Notes: a model not told the origin generated them from the sequence alone. A stretch of DNA of 64,000 nucleotides from Capsicum annuum (GCF_002878395.1 NC_061114.1:161760467-161824466); one strand, 5' to 3'; shown: positions 1 through 11,063, counted from the stretch's first letter. A program made the numbers and translations.

Positions 1-346
1 ATTTATGTGGCATTGAAAGTATATGGAAAGTTAACTAAAATTTAAATGGATTTTTTTTTTTAAATTCTAAGGTGTTAAGGGTGTTAATTATTAATGATAA
101 CTAATTTTTTATTTATTTTAAATGTTTTCATTTGTTAGTTATTATAAGATGCAGTAACGCTTGACGTTATTTTTAAATAATATAGTTCATTTTTTATTTT
201 AATTTATGCAACACTAATAAAATTTTGATAGTCAACTAAATATTTTATGTCATTTAAATACTTTAAAATTTTAATATGTTTATTAATTAAATAGCAGTGA
301 AAATTCAATTTTCCTTTCAATTTGTTTAATCAGTAGCCACTTTTAT
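1..346. other. AT-rich unannotated DNA
   Basis: Very AT-rich sequence with homopolymer T and A runs. I see no reading frame, inverted end or recognisable repeat boundary. Confidence 0.5.
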
Positions 347-393
347 CTATATAACTAGTCAAGTGTACGTGCGTTGCACGTGTATTTTATGTT
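347..393 (+). repeat. Helitron-like 5' terminus (possible)
   Basis: The sequence starts TCTATATAACTAG and within 20 bases reaches a short palindrome, ACGTGC-gtt-GCACGT (368-381). A TC start on an AT-rich leader followed by a GC-rich 'GTGCnnnGCAC' hairpin recalls plant Helitron 5' ends. A second copy of the same hairpin motif is at 5751-5768. No matching CTRR 3' end was found, and the hAT MITE is inserted directly downstream. Confidence 0.25.
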
Positions 394-401
394 AAGTCAT
401 C

Positions 402-779
402 TAGGGGTGTGCATCGGTCAGTTCAGTTCGATTTTACATATTACCAATTCGATTTTCAATTTTTAAATATGCTAAACCAATAACCAAACCAATAAGATAT
501 TTTTTATCGGTTTTCGGTTAATCGGTTTTTAGTCCTTAACGATTCAATTTTCGATTTAACCGATAAGAAAATACTCATAAAATAGAAATAGTTGTAACTA
601 ACATGAAAAATAATCGAATCTTAGTTGCAAATAAAAATCGTACATAATGTGTTTTAATTTACACGAATCTTCAAGTTTGAACTAAATATTGTTAGGAGAA
701 ATTAAGAGTTTGTATAATTGAAATAATAAGTTTGTTAATTTGTAGAGATTAAAGAGAAATTAAGAGAAATATCTATTAA

Positions 780-813
<34 letters not shown>

Positions 814-979
814 GTTATTGGGTTATCGGTTACCCAATAACCCAATAAGAAAAAATCGAACCGAATTAATAACCCAATAATTCTTTTTTATAAAACCATT
901 AAAAACCGTTAACCCAATAACCCAATAACAATAAATCAATAACATTTTTACTGGTCGGTTTGATTTTTGTACAGCCCTA
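402..979. mobile_element. hAT-type MITE with perfect 8-bp target duplication
   Basis: A 578-bp non-autonomous DNA transposon. The left end is TAGGGGTGTGCA and the right end, read inward on the minus strand, is TAGGGCTGTACA. The flanks carry a perfect 8-bp duplication AAGTCATC (394-401 and 980-987), which is the hAT hallmark. The interior is AT-rich with many GGTTA/TAACC blocks (for example 811-850 and 895-930) that make the element strongly self-complementary. There is no coding sequence, so it depends on a transposase from elsewhere. The family's GTGTGCATCGG start is common in plant genomes. The boundaries are well supported. Confidence 0.85.
783..810. repeat. (AT)n microsatellite inside the hAT MITE
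   Basis: An uninterrupted AT dinucleotide run of about 28 bases near the middle of the MITE, probably expanded by replication slippage. Confidence 0.9.
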
Positions 980-1186
980 AAGTCATCAATCAATATGAAA
1001 TATATAAAAAAAATATTTATTAAAAATAAAAATTGACTTTAAAAATCGAAGAGAGACAACTTTATGCATCCAGACATGCATGAAGTATTGGTATCTTAAT
1101 CGTCTACTACAACGTAAACTATCATATAACGAATAATTAAATAAAATAATATATAGTAATAGATCAAAATCTATAATAAACAATAT

Positions 1187-1540
1187 GATTAAACCTAATC
1201 TGTATACAAAAATTCATCAAAGTTTGACCAAACACTCATCCACCACTTGTAAACTACAGATATGATTAAACCCTAACCTTTACAAAAGAATCTCTCAAAG
1301 TCCAATTAAAAGTTCATATACCACCTACGTTAAGCAGAAAAAATAACAGATAATAACATTACAGAAAATACAATAATCGAGATATTAGAACAATACCATT
1401 AAAGATAACCTTAATACAAAAAATTCTTCAAAGTCCGATCGAACATCCATCTACAATATAAATTTGAATAGAATAGAAATTAGAACAAAACAATATAATC
1501 AAGATATTAAAATGATTAAATCTAATCTTTTGTGATTATT
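1187..1540. repeat. Degenerate tandem repeat, about four partial copies
   Basis: A block 'GATTAAA(C)CTAA-CT...ACAAAA-ATTC-TCAAAGT' recurs at 1187, 1264, 1397 and 1514 with unequal spacing (77, 133, 117 bases). The copies are diverged. The array abuts the internal side of the minus-strand LTR and may belong to that element. Nothing coding is visible. Confidence 0.45.
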
Positions 1541-1621
1541 ATACGCTTCCGTCAAAGCTTATGAAAAAAATAGTTATAAGAATATCTCTTCCGCTTGTTT
1601 TGCGGAAATTTGACTTTTCTA

Positions 1622-1630
1622 GAGTCGCCA
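1622..1630 (-). promoter_or_regulatory. Putative tRNA primer-binding site of the Ogre-like element
   Basis: Read on the minus strand this is TGGCGACTC, the start of the tRNA-Arg-type PBS reported for Ogre/Tat Gypsy elements. It lies 11 bases beyond the proposed LTR end, on the side expected for a minus-strand element. The rest of the PBS has decayed. Confidence 0.4.
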
Positions 1631-3280
1631 CTTAATTTATTTGAAAAGGAATTAAGAAAACCTTTATACAATACTTTAAACGATCTAAAACAGAAAAATC
1701 ATTTAAATTTGAAGTTTCTGAGTAAGCGATTCCTATTAACGTTTTAAGAAGATTTTAAGGCATCTAAAATGTCCTCTAACTTGCGGTTATCCGGACTGTT
1801 TGAAAATATCTTTTGACTAACTTCAAATAGAAAGATTAATTGTTGAAAAGTAATTGATTTTAGGAAAAGACTTGTGTAAAATAGATTTGGATGACCTAGT
1901 AGGGATTTTAACTAAGTCTAAATAAATTAATAACAAAGCATGTAAAAGGGAAAAAGGAGAAAATAAAAGACTTAGGGCATTAGGCCCAAATCAATAGACC
2001 CTGTCCTAATCTAATTGGGCTTTTGGCCCATTTGCACCTGTCCTAATCTAAATATTGGGTTTTTGACCCACAACCTGTCCTAAGCTAGTTTTTGAACCTT
2101 TGAGGCCCAAAATCCGCCTCACCTATATTAAAATACAACTTTGGCTTCGAGACCCAAATGAATGAATAAATAAATGACTAAATGAATAAATAAAAGAAAG
2201 ACAAAAATAAAAATCGAGACTTTGCAAGTCTCTTAGTGACCTCATCAATGGGTTTTGATCATTTTCCTTCTTCGTCTATCTTCTAGCACCCGCATGCCAT
2301 GTATTGAACCTTGGGTTTAAACTTCAAACTTGACTCGAAGAGGTGAGCCTCATTGACCCATTACAAAATGCAAGACGAGAGGAGTCTATTTAGACTTGAG
2401 ATATTTTTTGCATGCAAAGAAAAGATAAAGAAATTAATATACGTTCATGGCATAATAGTTACATATTTCAAAGCAAAAAAAAAAATATCAAGAATCAATT
2501 TTTGAATTACAATGATATGCACACTTGCACACATATAACAAGAGTGAGAGTCAATAGATAAAATACAAAGTAAAGACATACACTTGCATGCCTCATGATT
2601 TATGTTCATATTAAGAATGAATAAAGGTAAAAGGAAGAAGGTCAAATTCAATGAATTAATGCGAGAAACAAACAACGTAAGCTTGCAAAAGTAAAGGGAT
2701 GATGCAACAAGAAAAATACTCATGACTTCTAAAATTTAACAAACATAGACACTAATCCATATAACAAAAGAAAATAAAGGTTAACTTTTCAAGAAAAAGA
2801 ATCTTTAAATTGCAATTAAGGCGACATTAATGAAAATTCATACATCTAAATTACAACCAACATTTTATGAAAAAATGTGTAACAACCTATGATTTATATT
2901 TCTAGGACATCGTTGATTCTCTTTTGATATTATGAATAAAAGAGAGACATGAATCAAATCTTTACACACACAAAGAGCACATATAACAATTTGGAGTAAG
3001 AAAATAAGAATAAAAGCTTAGCATCTCTAAAAGTGAAATATCGTTCAACAATCATACTATGCATGAGTCAAAAATGTCCAAATAATTCTATTTAGCCACA
3101 AAATTTCAAACTTTTTCATCATTTTAATAAGACAACATGCGAACAAAAGAAGAATAAATATCTTGGATGAAAAATAAAGCTAGCACTTCATCTCTTATAT
3201 GAGGATTTTGAAATCCATTAAAATAATTAACAAGCAAATGACAAATTCTTGACTTAACTAATTATTATTTTTATTAAGGC

Positions 3281-3936
3281 GAAACAAACAATAATAACTA
3301 TATTTCCAACATAAAAGAAACAACTTTACATGCTAAAATAAACATATCCTCCAACAATGAATTTAAACAAGGCATGAGTTCGTTTTTTGAGCAAAGATCA
3401 AAACTTTATACATGACAATCAAAGAATAAAGTCAAAAGGCAAAACAATCAATATTAACTATTCTTTTCAACATAAAGGAAATGACTTTACATACTAAAAA
3501 CAAGCACATCCACCAACAATGAATTTAAACAAGACATGGGTATGTTTTATAAGCAAAGACCTAAACTTTATCCAAAATAATCAAAGAATAAGGTCAAAAG
3601 GAAGAATAAGGTCAAAAGGTAAAATAATTAATATTAACTATTCTTTTCAACATAAAGAAAATAACTTTAAATGCTAAAAATAAACATATCCACCAACAAT
3701 GAGTTTAAACAAGACATGAGTATGTTTTTCAAGCAAAGATCTAAACTTTATCCAAAATAATCAAAGAATAAGATGAAAGGCGAAACAATCAATATTAACT
3801 ATTCTTTTCAACATAAAGAAAATAACTTTACATACTAAAAACAAACATATCCACCAACAATGAGTTTAAATAAAACATAAGTACATCCTTTAAGCAAAGA
3901 TTGAAACTTTATCTATAATAATCAAAGAATAAAGTA
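3281..3936. repeat. Four-copy tandem repeat, unit about 160 bp
   Basis: Units start at 3281, 3441, 3621 and 3782. Each runs from a 'GAAACAATCAATATTAAC' block through 'CCACCAACAATGA.TTTAAAC' to 'AATCAAAGAATAA'. Units 2-4 are closest to each other and unit 1 is most diverged. Unit 2 is 20 bases longer, mostly because an 18-mer is duplicated perfectly in tandem (3584-3601 and 3602-3619). The array lies in the long R-U5 part of the minus-strand LTR. The frames are full of stops. Confidence 0.9.
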
Positions 3937-4362
3937 AAAAAAGGCACGTACAACTATTGCTATCTCATTTTTATATCATGAACATGAAAATAATTAAAAT
4001 ATCGATACCACAACGTCCTATGGCCTTCAAGGTCATCTACAGCAACCAATCCCAGAAAATAAAATTATAACTACGAACTACAAAGAAGAAAAAGATGAAG
4101 AAGAAAACGATAATAAAATTAAAAAAAAAGGAAAGATGTGTTTACCATTTTAGGTATAGCAAAACAAGACTACGAGCTTCTTCGGAATCAACCACCACCG
4201 AAAAAAGTCGCCGGCAACTCAAAAATTTTGATTAGCCGACCAACTCTATGAAACAAAAATTTTTACTAAATAAAAATAACTATTTTGCCTACAAATTTTT
4301 TTTCACCTTTCTAGACTTTTTTTTTTACCTTTCCAACCCCCTTTTCTACCAAAGTAGTGGTA

Positions 4363-4431
4363 GTATTTATAGGAGAGAATGAAGTTTTTATTTTCCTCTC
4401 CTTCACTAATGTGGCAGAAAAGTATTTATAG
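4363..4431 (-). promoter_or_regulatory. Two TATA-like boxes of the minus-strand LTR
   Basis: On the minus strand CTATAAATAC occurs at 4372-4363 and again at 4431-4422. The two lie in a roughly 60-bp imperfect duplication whose shared parts read 'AGTATTTATAGGA.AG.ATGA' on the plus strand. Duplicated core promoters would give two possible starts about 60 bases apart. Their position fits a U3 of about 0.85 kb. Confidence 0.4.
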
Positions 4432-4599
4432 GAAAGTATGAGGATTTATTTCTTGTCATCCACCAATGTGGAAGAAAAGCCATTTAGGGGTGTTTTTAAA
4501 ATTTTAAAATTGAAGATAAGGTAAGGTGGAAGATAACGTAGCGAAAAATTATACAATATAGTACAACTTTTGAATTTCAAAATTGGGAAAGGACAAAGT

Positions 4600-4632
4600 T
4601 GTGGTGGTGGTGGTGGTGGTGGGGGGGGGGGG
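4600..4632 (+). repeat. (GGT)n microsatellite passing into poly-G
   Basis: About seven GGT units run directly into a stretch of about 14 G. The plus strand could form a G-quadruplex. It lies upstream of the minus-strand TATA boxes. Confidence 0.9.
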
Positions 4633-5241
4633 AATAGTGCAATGTAGTACAATTTGAAATTATTTTTGGGTGGGAAATTAGGTAGAAGTTATGAGAGTTT
4701 TTGAAAATTTTGGGGTTATTTAAAATATAACCTCAATTGGGATTTAAAATTTAGCCATATTTATTTAATTTTGACCAAATTAAAAATCAATTGACGGATT
4801 CCATTGCAATTATGACCAATTTGATTTCAATTATGGCCAAATCTAATAGATTGTCTAAATTAAATTGATATTTGATATGGATTAATACTTCTTTTAATCC
4901 TGATCTTCTTAATTTAATAAAATCAAATGCATATTTATCCAAATAAATTATTTTGATAATAAATTATATTAAAATCAAGATTTTAATCATTATATTTATT
5001 TTCAAAATAATCCTTAATTTAAATCCAATATTTCATAGAATAAATATTTAAGTAATCAAATTATATAATCTCGTATAAATGAACACGATAATATATAATC
5101 GCTACTTAAAATGACAAAATCACATACAGAAAATATTTTGAAAATTTTTTATTCGGATGAAATAAATATTTTGATTTTATTAAAAACCAAAGAAACTCAG
5201 AATTAAATTTAGTCGTGGAGGACAAAAATTAGGTGTCAACA

Positions 5242-7253
5242 CCACCAACATTACTTAAATAGATTTAGTTTCTATAAGGTGATATTTTAAGTGATTTAGA
5301 AGTGTAAAATATTAGAACTTCTTACATAACTACAAAAGAAAAGACTTAATAATAGTAAAATTTATAGTTCACTTTTATTTACTATATTATTATAAAATAT
5401 TGATAAGGTAAATATTTCTTGCAAATTAAATTGGAATACCCGTAAATATTAACTATAGCCTAACAATTTGATATGGCATTTTTCTAATATAGAGGAAACT
5501 CCTATATTTAATAGAATTCGAAAGTGGCTAAAATTTCTATCTTTTTCAGAGTTAGTTTTTCTTACAAATTTAACTATATTACATAATTTAAGGATGGAAG
5601 TATTTATTACATTAATTTAGTTAATTTAAAAGTTTTAAATATGAAAAAAGAAAAGAAAAGATGATTTTATCTATTACACTCTTTTAATGAAGAATAAAAA
5701 GTTTAAATCACTTTTGTAAAGGTTTTAATCTTTTAATATATAGACTTATGTACGTGCTTTGCACGTGTGCATATTGTCAATTAATATAAAATAAGAAGAA
5801 CAATTGTTTCGAAATAGTTGTTGACACTACACTAATGAAATGATCCTATTTGTTATAGAGTGTTCCTGTTAGATACTTTTAATTTTGAAATTCTTTTTCA
5901 ACTTATTCAAATAAGTTAACCACATAAAACTTATCATCTTCTTTAGAAGTTTATGCATGTAATCAAAGGAGATGACAACTTGAGGCATAAGTGATTATAG
6001 CTACAAACACTTTATAATATGTTTAGTGCTTAATTGGAATAAATCGTAATTAAGTGTTTGAATTAAAAATATATTACCGATGTATTTTGTCAATATATTA
6101 TATTATTATATTTTATCTAACATCTCTTCATATTATTATATTTCAATCATTTTAATGGCTTTACTTTATTTAAAATTTGCTTTAGCTTTATAATTTTATT
6201 GTAAAAATGCATGAACCTATGTCTTGACCAAAAAAATGATAGCATATATAAAAGACAATATGACCAAAAATATATATATTCATATTTTACTGTGATCAAC
6301 CTAAAAAAAATATTGCCATTTTGATCTTCGCAGTATTGCTTAGCTTTATTTTTCATATATTTATTTTATGACAGTTTTCCCCATATATTTAGAAGTAATG
6401 AAGAAAATACTAAGTAAACGGCAATAAAAATCTGAAGTATCACTTATCAAATTAATTCTTGAATTTTATCTAAGGTCATAACCTCAATAACCGCTTAATA
6501 ATCATCAATTGTCACAATCAACTCTTTACATGAATTCACTACAACATAAAATTAAAATCACATTACATTAAAATAAATGATTACACCAAAATCAAATTAT
6601 TAAAAAATAAAAAATTTAGAGAGATATATACCAAACATGACCACTAAAGGAAAAAATCATGTGAAATATAGTAAAGAGGTGTAACCTTCAAAATAAAAAA
6701 AAAAAAAAAACATGTAAAATAAGAAATAATACTTAAAATAATCAATAAAGAACAATGATTAAAGAAACTATTATTCAACTATTTTTCTTAACAAAGGTGT
6801 TGTATATATAGTTACCACTTAGAAGCCATTTGTCAGTGTGTTCACTGAATTGAGATTTTTTTTCCTTATTAAGAAGTCTCCTAGATATAAAAGGAGGGAT
6901 TCAATGTTTATTATGGAGAACAAAAAGCTACATAAACATGAAAATAAAATTTACCATACTTTTTCTTCCAAAATTGCTACGACTTCTTATTTTAAAAAAT
7001 ATATTATTTTCTTACCATATATTTTAGAAATTTTTGATTTTAAATTTTAAATATTATAAATATAAAAATAGTAAAAAGATATTTTTGTCTATTGTGAAGA
7101 CTTTTAATGAAGGATAAAATGTTCAAATCACTTTTAATATATTATAGATATAGATATAGATATAAATTATAAATTATAAATTATAGATATAATACCAATT
7201 TTATCAAAGTTGACACTAAATTGGTCCTATTTTAAATTCTCAATTAACCCAAT
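5242..7253. other. AT-rich intergenic DNA with scattered repeat scraps
   Basis: No gene or clear element is visible. A block 'TTTTAATGAAG.ATAAAA.GTT.AAATCACTTTT' at about 5683-5715 recurs at about 7090-7127, so a dispersed repeat is present twice. The second copy runs into a short (ATAGAT)n and AAATTAT-rich tail (7140-7190). Short open frames at 6147-6356 (minus) and 6838-7050 (plus) have lysine- and isoleucine-rich composition typical of chance frames in AT-rich DNA. Confidence 0.5.
5729..5770 (+). repeat. Second Helitron-like 5' terminus (possible)
   Basis: The sequence starts TCTTTTAATATATAGA and reaches the palindrome ACGTGC-ttt-GCACGT (5752-5765), the same arrangement as at 347-393. No 3' end was identified, so this may be a truncated end or a shared motif only. 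Confidence 0.3.
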
Positions 7254-7660
7254 TCAAAACTCACAGCCCAACCCACCTAATTTTAATTTCAACCGTCTAT
7301 ATCCTTTGATCAGACGACCCATATACACCCCCCTACATTTACTTTTTATTTTACCCTAACACCTCTAACCTATCCCCATATCCCCCAACCACAGCCGCCA
7401 GATCTCTTCATCTCTTCTTTCTCCCCCACCGTCTCTACCCCCTGCCCAAGAATAGGTGTTTTAACACCAATCAAAATTTATACGGGTGGTGGACCTTTAG
7501 GCTTACCTCATGCAAAACTCCCCATGGAAAATCAAAAGTCTCACCAACTCTCTCTTCATCATTACCAAATACATTTTGCAAATTCTCCTTAAACGTATGC
7601 TTTAATTTTTAATTTTTTCTTTCTTAGAGTTTTACCCTTCTTCCTCATTCTTTTATCCTT
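7254..7660 (+). other. GC-richer, pyrimidine-rich segment of unknown origin
   Basis: Base composition shifts sharply from the surrounding AT-rich DNA to C/T-rich sequence (about 7254-7445, with CCCCC, CTCTTC and CACC blocks), like a plant 5' leader. A 22-codon frame starts at the ATG at 7524 and stops just before a T-rich stretch ending TTTCTTAG (about 7626), which looks like an intron 3' end. I cannot assign a gene. A captured gene fragment or a transposon leader are both possible. Confidence 0.25.
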
Positions 7661-8206
7661 ATGATTTCTTGGTTTCTCTATACTCATCCTTCCACTATAA
7701 ACCATAGCAAACCCTATATCCTCCAATCAAGTACGAACGCCACCAACCACTCGCACAGTATAGGCATAATACATAAATATACACACATATATTAATGTAT
7801 AAAGTATAAAAAAACATACTAAGCATATTTATATATTTATGGTATATAATATAATATAGACATAATATATAAATATGATTCTAAACTTGACACCAAATTA
7901 TAATTTTGATCTTAAATTTTGACAGTGTACAAATATGATCTTTAAATATTTAAAACTACACAAATATAATCTCCGATCTGATGTGGCAAAACGCGTATTG
8001 TACACGCAAAAATTGGCAAAATGCGTATTGTACAAGTAAAAATGGGAGCGTTGGGCTAAAAGTTTGAGTGTTTCAACAATAAAAAAAAAGGATAAAATAA
8101 CTGTTATGCCCTTACTAATTCCTTTTTATATATTTAAATGACTTTTCACTATTATTTTCAGCTCAAAGATGAAACTATACTAATAATAAATAAAAAATTA
8201 TAATTT

Positions 8207-8545
8207 TAACAAAACGTTGTTAAATTAATGTTATTAAAATATTATTAAATTAATGTTATTAAAATATTATTAAACTAATGTTATTAAATTAACGTTATAA
8301 AAATATTATTAAATTAACATTATTAAAATGTTATTAAACTAACGTTATTAAATCAACGTTATTAAAACTTTATAAAATTAACGTTATTAAAATATTATTA
8401 AATTAACATTATTAAATCAATAATTTTAAATTAATGTTATTAAAACGTTATTAAATTAACGTTATTAAAAAGTAATTAATAAAACGTTATTAAGGGCATT
8501 AGTAGTAGTATATTAAATTAATGTTATTAATAAAACGTTATTAAG
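8207..8545. repeat. 25-bp tandem array (TTAACGTTATTAAAATATTATTAAA-like)
   Basis: About a dozen diverged units built from the submotifs AACGTTATTAAA and TATTATTAAA. The array fills the central part of the MITE. AACGTT is itself palindromic, so the array has high hairpin potential. Confidence 0.8.
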
Positions 8546-8609
8546 ATGAAAATTTTATTAAAATGTTGTAGAAATAGTAATAGTAATATTACGTAATATG
8601 TAGAAGTAG

Positions 8610-8610
<1 letters not shown>

Positions 8611-8659
<49 letters not shown>
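8611..8659. repeat. (ATA)n microsatellite
   Basis: A perfect trinucleotide run of about 16 units within the MITE. It is followed by two copies of an AAACGACGTAGTTTT / AAGCGACGTCGTTTT palindrome (about 8662-8708) containing the bZIP-like core GACGTC. Confidence 0.9.
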
Positions 8660-8945
8660 GCAAAACGACGTAGTTTTAACATATAGAAACAAAGCGACGT
8701 CGTTTTAATTGAAACCGCATCATCATGTCATGTCAGCCCTTTTAATGACATGGCACCGTGTGATTTGATTACCTTTCCACGTAGGTGCAAGTGAAACTCA
8801 CGCATGGAGTTGCAAAATCGGAGGTCATATTTGTTCAAGTTTTGAATAGTTAAAGGTCCCATTTGTGCACTATCAAAGTTTAAGATCAAAGTTATAATTT
8901 AGTGTCAAGTTTAGGGTCATATTTATGTATTATGCCTATAATATA

Positions 8946-10364
8946 CCATAAAAATGCAAAGTATGTTTTACATAGAAATACTTTATTCTTACATAGTAAA
9001 ATCTTTCATGTATAAGAAAATTAAAGAAATAAATTAGCGGCACCCTAAAATTTAATAACAACTCATCATTTTCTATTTTATAGGAACGAAAAATAAATTA
9101 AATAAATTTCTATAAAAATAAATTTGTTTCCTAAAAAATAGGAAGCGGTGATATGTTAATATAACACCATATTTAAAATTTTAAAATATGAGAAAACGAC
9201 TATTAATGTAAATATTATATATGTCATAATTGAAATTCATTAAATATGATCATGTATATGTAATTATTTGTATAAAAGTGACTAATTATGTTCTTTTCCT
9301 GTTAGTAGGTGAATTTTAGTTGGGTAATTTTGTTAGTTTATAAAAGTTGGGGCATAAAATCATATTTAAAAAAGTTTTTTTAAAAGTCAATTTTTTTTTT
9401 TAAAAAGACATGGTCAAACACAACTCCAACTCCGAAATTTTTTAGTTTTCATGGTCAAACAGCTACTAAGATTCTTCTCAGGCTAATCACGTTATTCTCT
9501 TATAACTGAAATGATCAAAATACCCTCTAAATTGCTGAAGCAGCTATGTTGCCTCTGCTGCTTGCCTCAACTGCTACAACTAATTTAAGGACTTCTCTAA
9601 AATTATGTATATTTATTTAAAATTTCTAATATTGAAAATATTATAAATTATATTAATTAATTTTAAAATATTTAAAATATCTATTGATTGTCGAGATTTT
9701 ATCGTTGCCACATGAGACAATTATTTGAAAATAATATTAAAAGTACCTTAAATTATAATAAATTAACAATTTAAAATATTTAAAAGATATTTACAAATTT
9801 GGAATAAGAGGAGCTTAAGGTCACCTTTCAAAAATTACAAATAAGTTTTTTAAAGTCCCACTTATTACTATTTGAGGAGCTTAGGATCAGTCCGTGAAAT
9901 GACCATTTTGCCCTTTCCTTCTTTAAAATTACTTATATTTATTTTAAATTTATGTAAATAAGTACTATGAATCAGAATAATTAATTTTAAAATATTTAAA
10001 AGACATAATAACAACAACAGATTCTCAAAATTTTCTTGGTGTTGCATAAATTGAAAATATATTTGAAAGTAATATAAAAAATACTATAAATTATAATAGT
10101 TAACAACATAAAATACTTAAAAAAACATAAAATATTTGGTTGACTCTCGACATTCTATCATAGTTATATAAATTGGGACATAATAAGTAACATACATTAA
10201 TCAAAAATTACGTAAAAAGTACTATAAATTACAATAATTAATAACATAAATATTTAATACATGAGAACATAAAGTAGCTTGGAGTTAGAAAAACAAATTG
10301 ACTATTCGGCCATTTTTTTAATTTAATTTTACATATGCATTATTGAATACAAATTATTTGTATA
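8946..10364. other. AT-rich intergenic DNA
   Basis: No gene is visible. Two short related blocks contain 'GGAGCTTA.GGTCA' (about 9808 and 9880). A segment with 'GGTCAAACA' and long T runs near 9360-9470 resembles MITE debris. The boundaries cannot be set. Confidence 0.4.
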
Positions 10365-10596
10365 TGTTATAAATGTATTTACATTATAGTGAATGTTTAT
10401 CAAGATCTAGTTGATATTTATCAGAATTTGAATTATTTATCTTTTAATCAGAAATTAGGAGTATTTCTCCCTATAAATAGAGAGGTTTTGTTCATTATAT
10501 TCTTAATCAAGATGATCTCTAATACCTCAAGAGAAATAAGAATTACTATCTCTCCTCTCTCTACTCTTCTTCTTTATTCTTAGTTATTTTAAAACA
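10365..10596 (+). repeat. Copia LTR-A, full length (232 bp)
   Basis: The LTR starts TGTTATAAATG and ends TTTTAAAACA. A TATA box CTATAAATAG lies at 10471-10480, followed by a purine-rich leader, so transcription would start near 10500 and run rightward. A primer site follows. The 64-codon frame over this LTR is incidental. Confidence 0.85.
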
Positions 10597-10618
10597 CGTT
10601 ATCAGCACGAGACTCTGC
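10597..10618 (+). promoter_or_regulatory. Copia primer-binding region
   Basis: The bases immediately after LTR-A read CGTTATCAGCACGAGACTC. The same bases follow LTR-D at 19151 with small changes. GTTATCAGCACGAG directly after the LTR is typical of plant copia elements. Confidence 0.6.
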
Positions 10619-10661
10619 CGTTTCAGATTTGAAGGCTAAGGTATTATTTTCTTTCTTTTCA

Positions 10662-11063
10662 TATTGCTAATAATCTGACAAAATCTGAGTTTGTTGCCTC
10701 GAGCAAGAACTACCTTTCATGGGTGTTGGATGTTGAAATATAGGTCTTGGAGACGCCATAAAGAAAGAAAATACAACATCTAATCAAAATCGTGCTAAGG
10801 CTATGATTTTCTTGCGTCATCATCTTGACAAAATTCTAAAAATTTAATACCTTACTACTAAGGATCCATTTATTTTGTGGAATAGCCTAAAAGAAAGATT
10901 TGACCACTTGAAGATGATCATCCTCCCAAAAGCACGATATGAATGTATGCACCATAAAAATAAGATATTGGGTTCAAGTCCCATCGATTTATCGCCTAAG
11001 ACGCCTTTATATAGACAAGACTTTGAGTTTGAATCTCAATGCACTGTATTGATGATATTATGA
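10662..11063 (+). pseudogene. Copia Gag remnant A
   Basis: This encodes the N-terminal part of a copia capsid protein, which would package element RNA in cytoplasmic particles. Recognisable pieces are an 'ANNLTKSEF' start, 'SKNYLSWVL', 'AMIFLRHHLD', 'LWNSLKERFDHLKMIILPK' and a short piece after it. The frame is broken by a 13-base deletion before 'GLGDAI', shared with remnant D, and by a stop after 'ILKI'. After about 10990 the sequence leaves the gag family and enters non-coding segment X. Intact relatives continue to a zinc knuckle, which is absent here. Confidence 0.8.

Larger units (their letters stand above)
1642..5241 (-). mobile_element. Long Ogre-like LTR, minus orientation, element otherwise missing
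   Basis: A 3.6-kb LTR is proposed. Read on the minus strand it begins TGTTGACACCTAATTTTTG at 5241, a start I associate with Ogre/Tat-like LTRs. It ends in CA at 1642-1643, followed by a TGGCGACTC primer site. Two TATA-like boxes 0.8-0.9 kb from its start would place R and U5 over the remaining 2.7 kb, fitting the multi-kilobase LTRs of Ogre. The LTR contains a 160-bp tandem array (3281-3936), a GGT/poly-G tract (4600-4632) and a polyadenine-rich middle. No gag or pol follows on its internal side (below 1620), so this is a 5' LTR cut off from its body. The boundaries rest on TG/CA and motif order, not on a second LTR. Confidence 0.5.
7859..8936. mobile_element. Mutator-like MITE with about 130-bp terminal inverted repeats
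   Basis: The left end (7859-7986) and right end (about 8808-8936) are long imperfect inverted repeats sharing 'CATAATA.ATAAATATGA' and 'AAACTTGACAC.AAATTATAA.TTTGATCTTAAA'. The perfect 9-bp flanks TATAATATA (7850-7858 and 8937-8945) fit Mutator-like target duplications, but are AT-rich. Inside are a 31-bp direct duplication (7983-8043, GCGTATTGTACA core), a 25-bp tandem array, an (ATA)n run and two GACGT-containing palindromes. No coding region is visible. Inverted similarity between the two flanks continues about 40 bases outside the proposed duplication, so the true ends could be farther out. Confidence 0.7.

Noticed and set aside
3281..3936. CRISPR-like regular repeats
   Set aside because: Units are about 160 bases, diverged and without short identical repeats and unique spacers. 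The window is clearly plant nuclear.
4446..4652. Minus-strand frame with a run of Pro
   Set aside because: The Pro run is the translation of the GGT/poly-G microsatellite.
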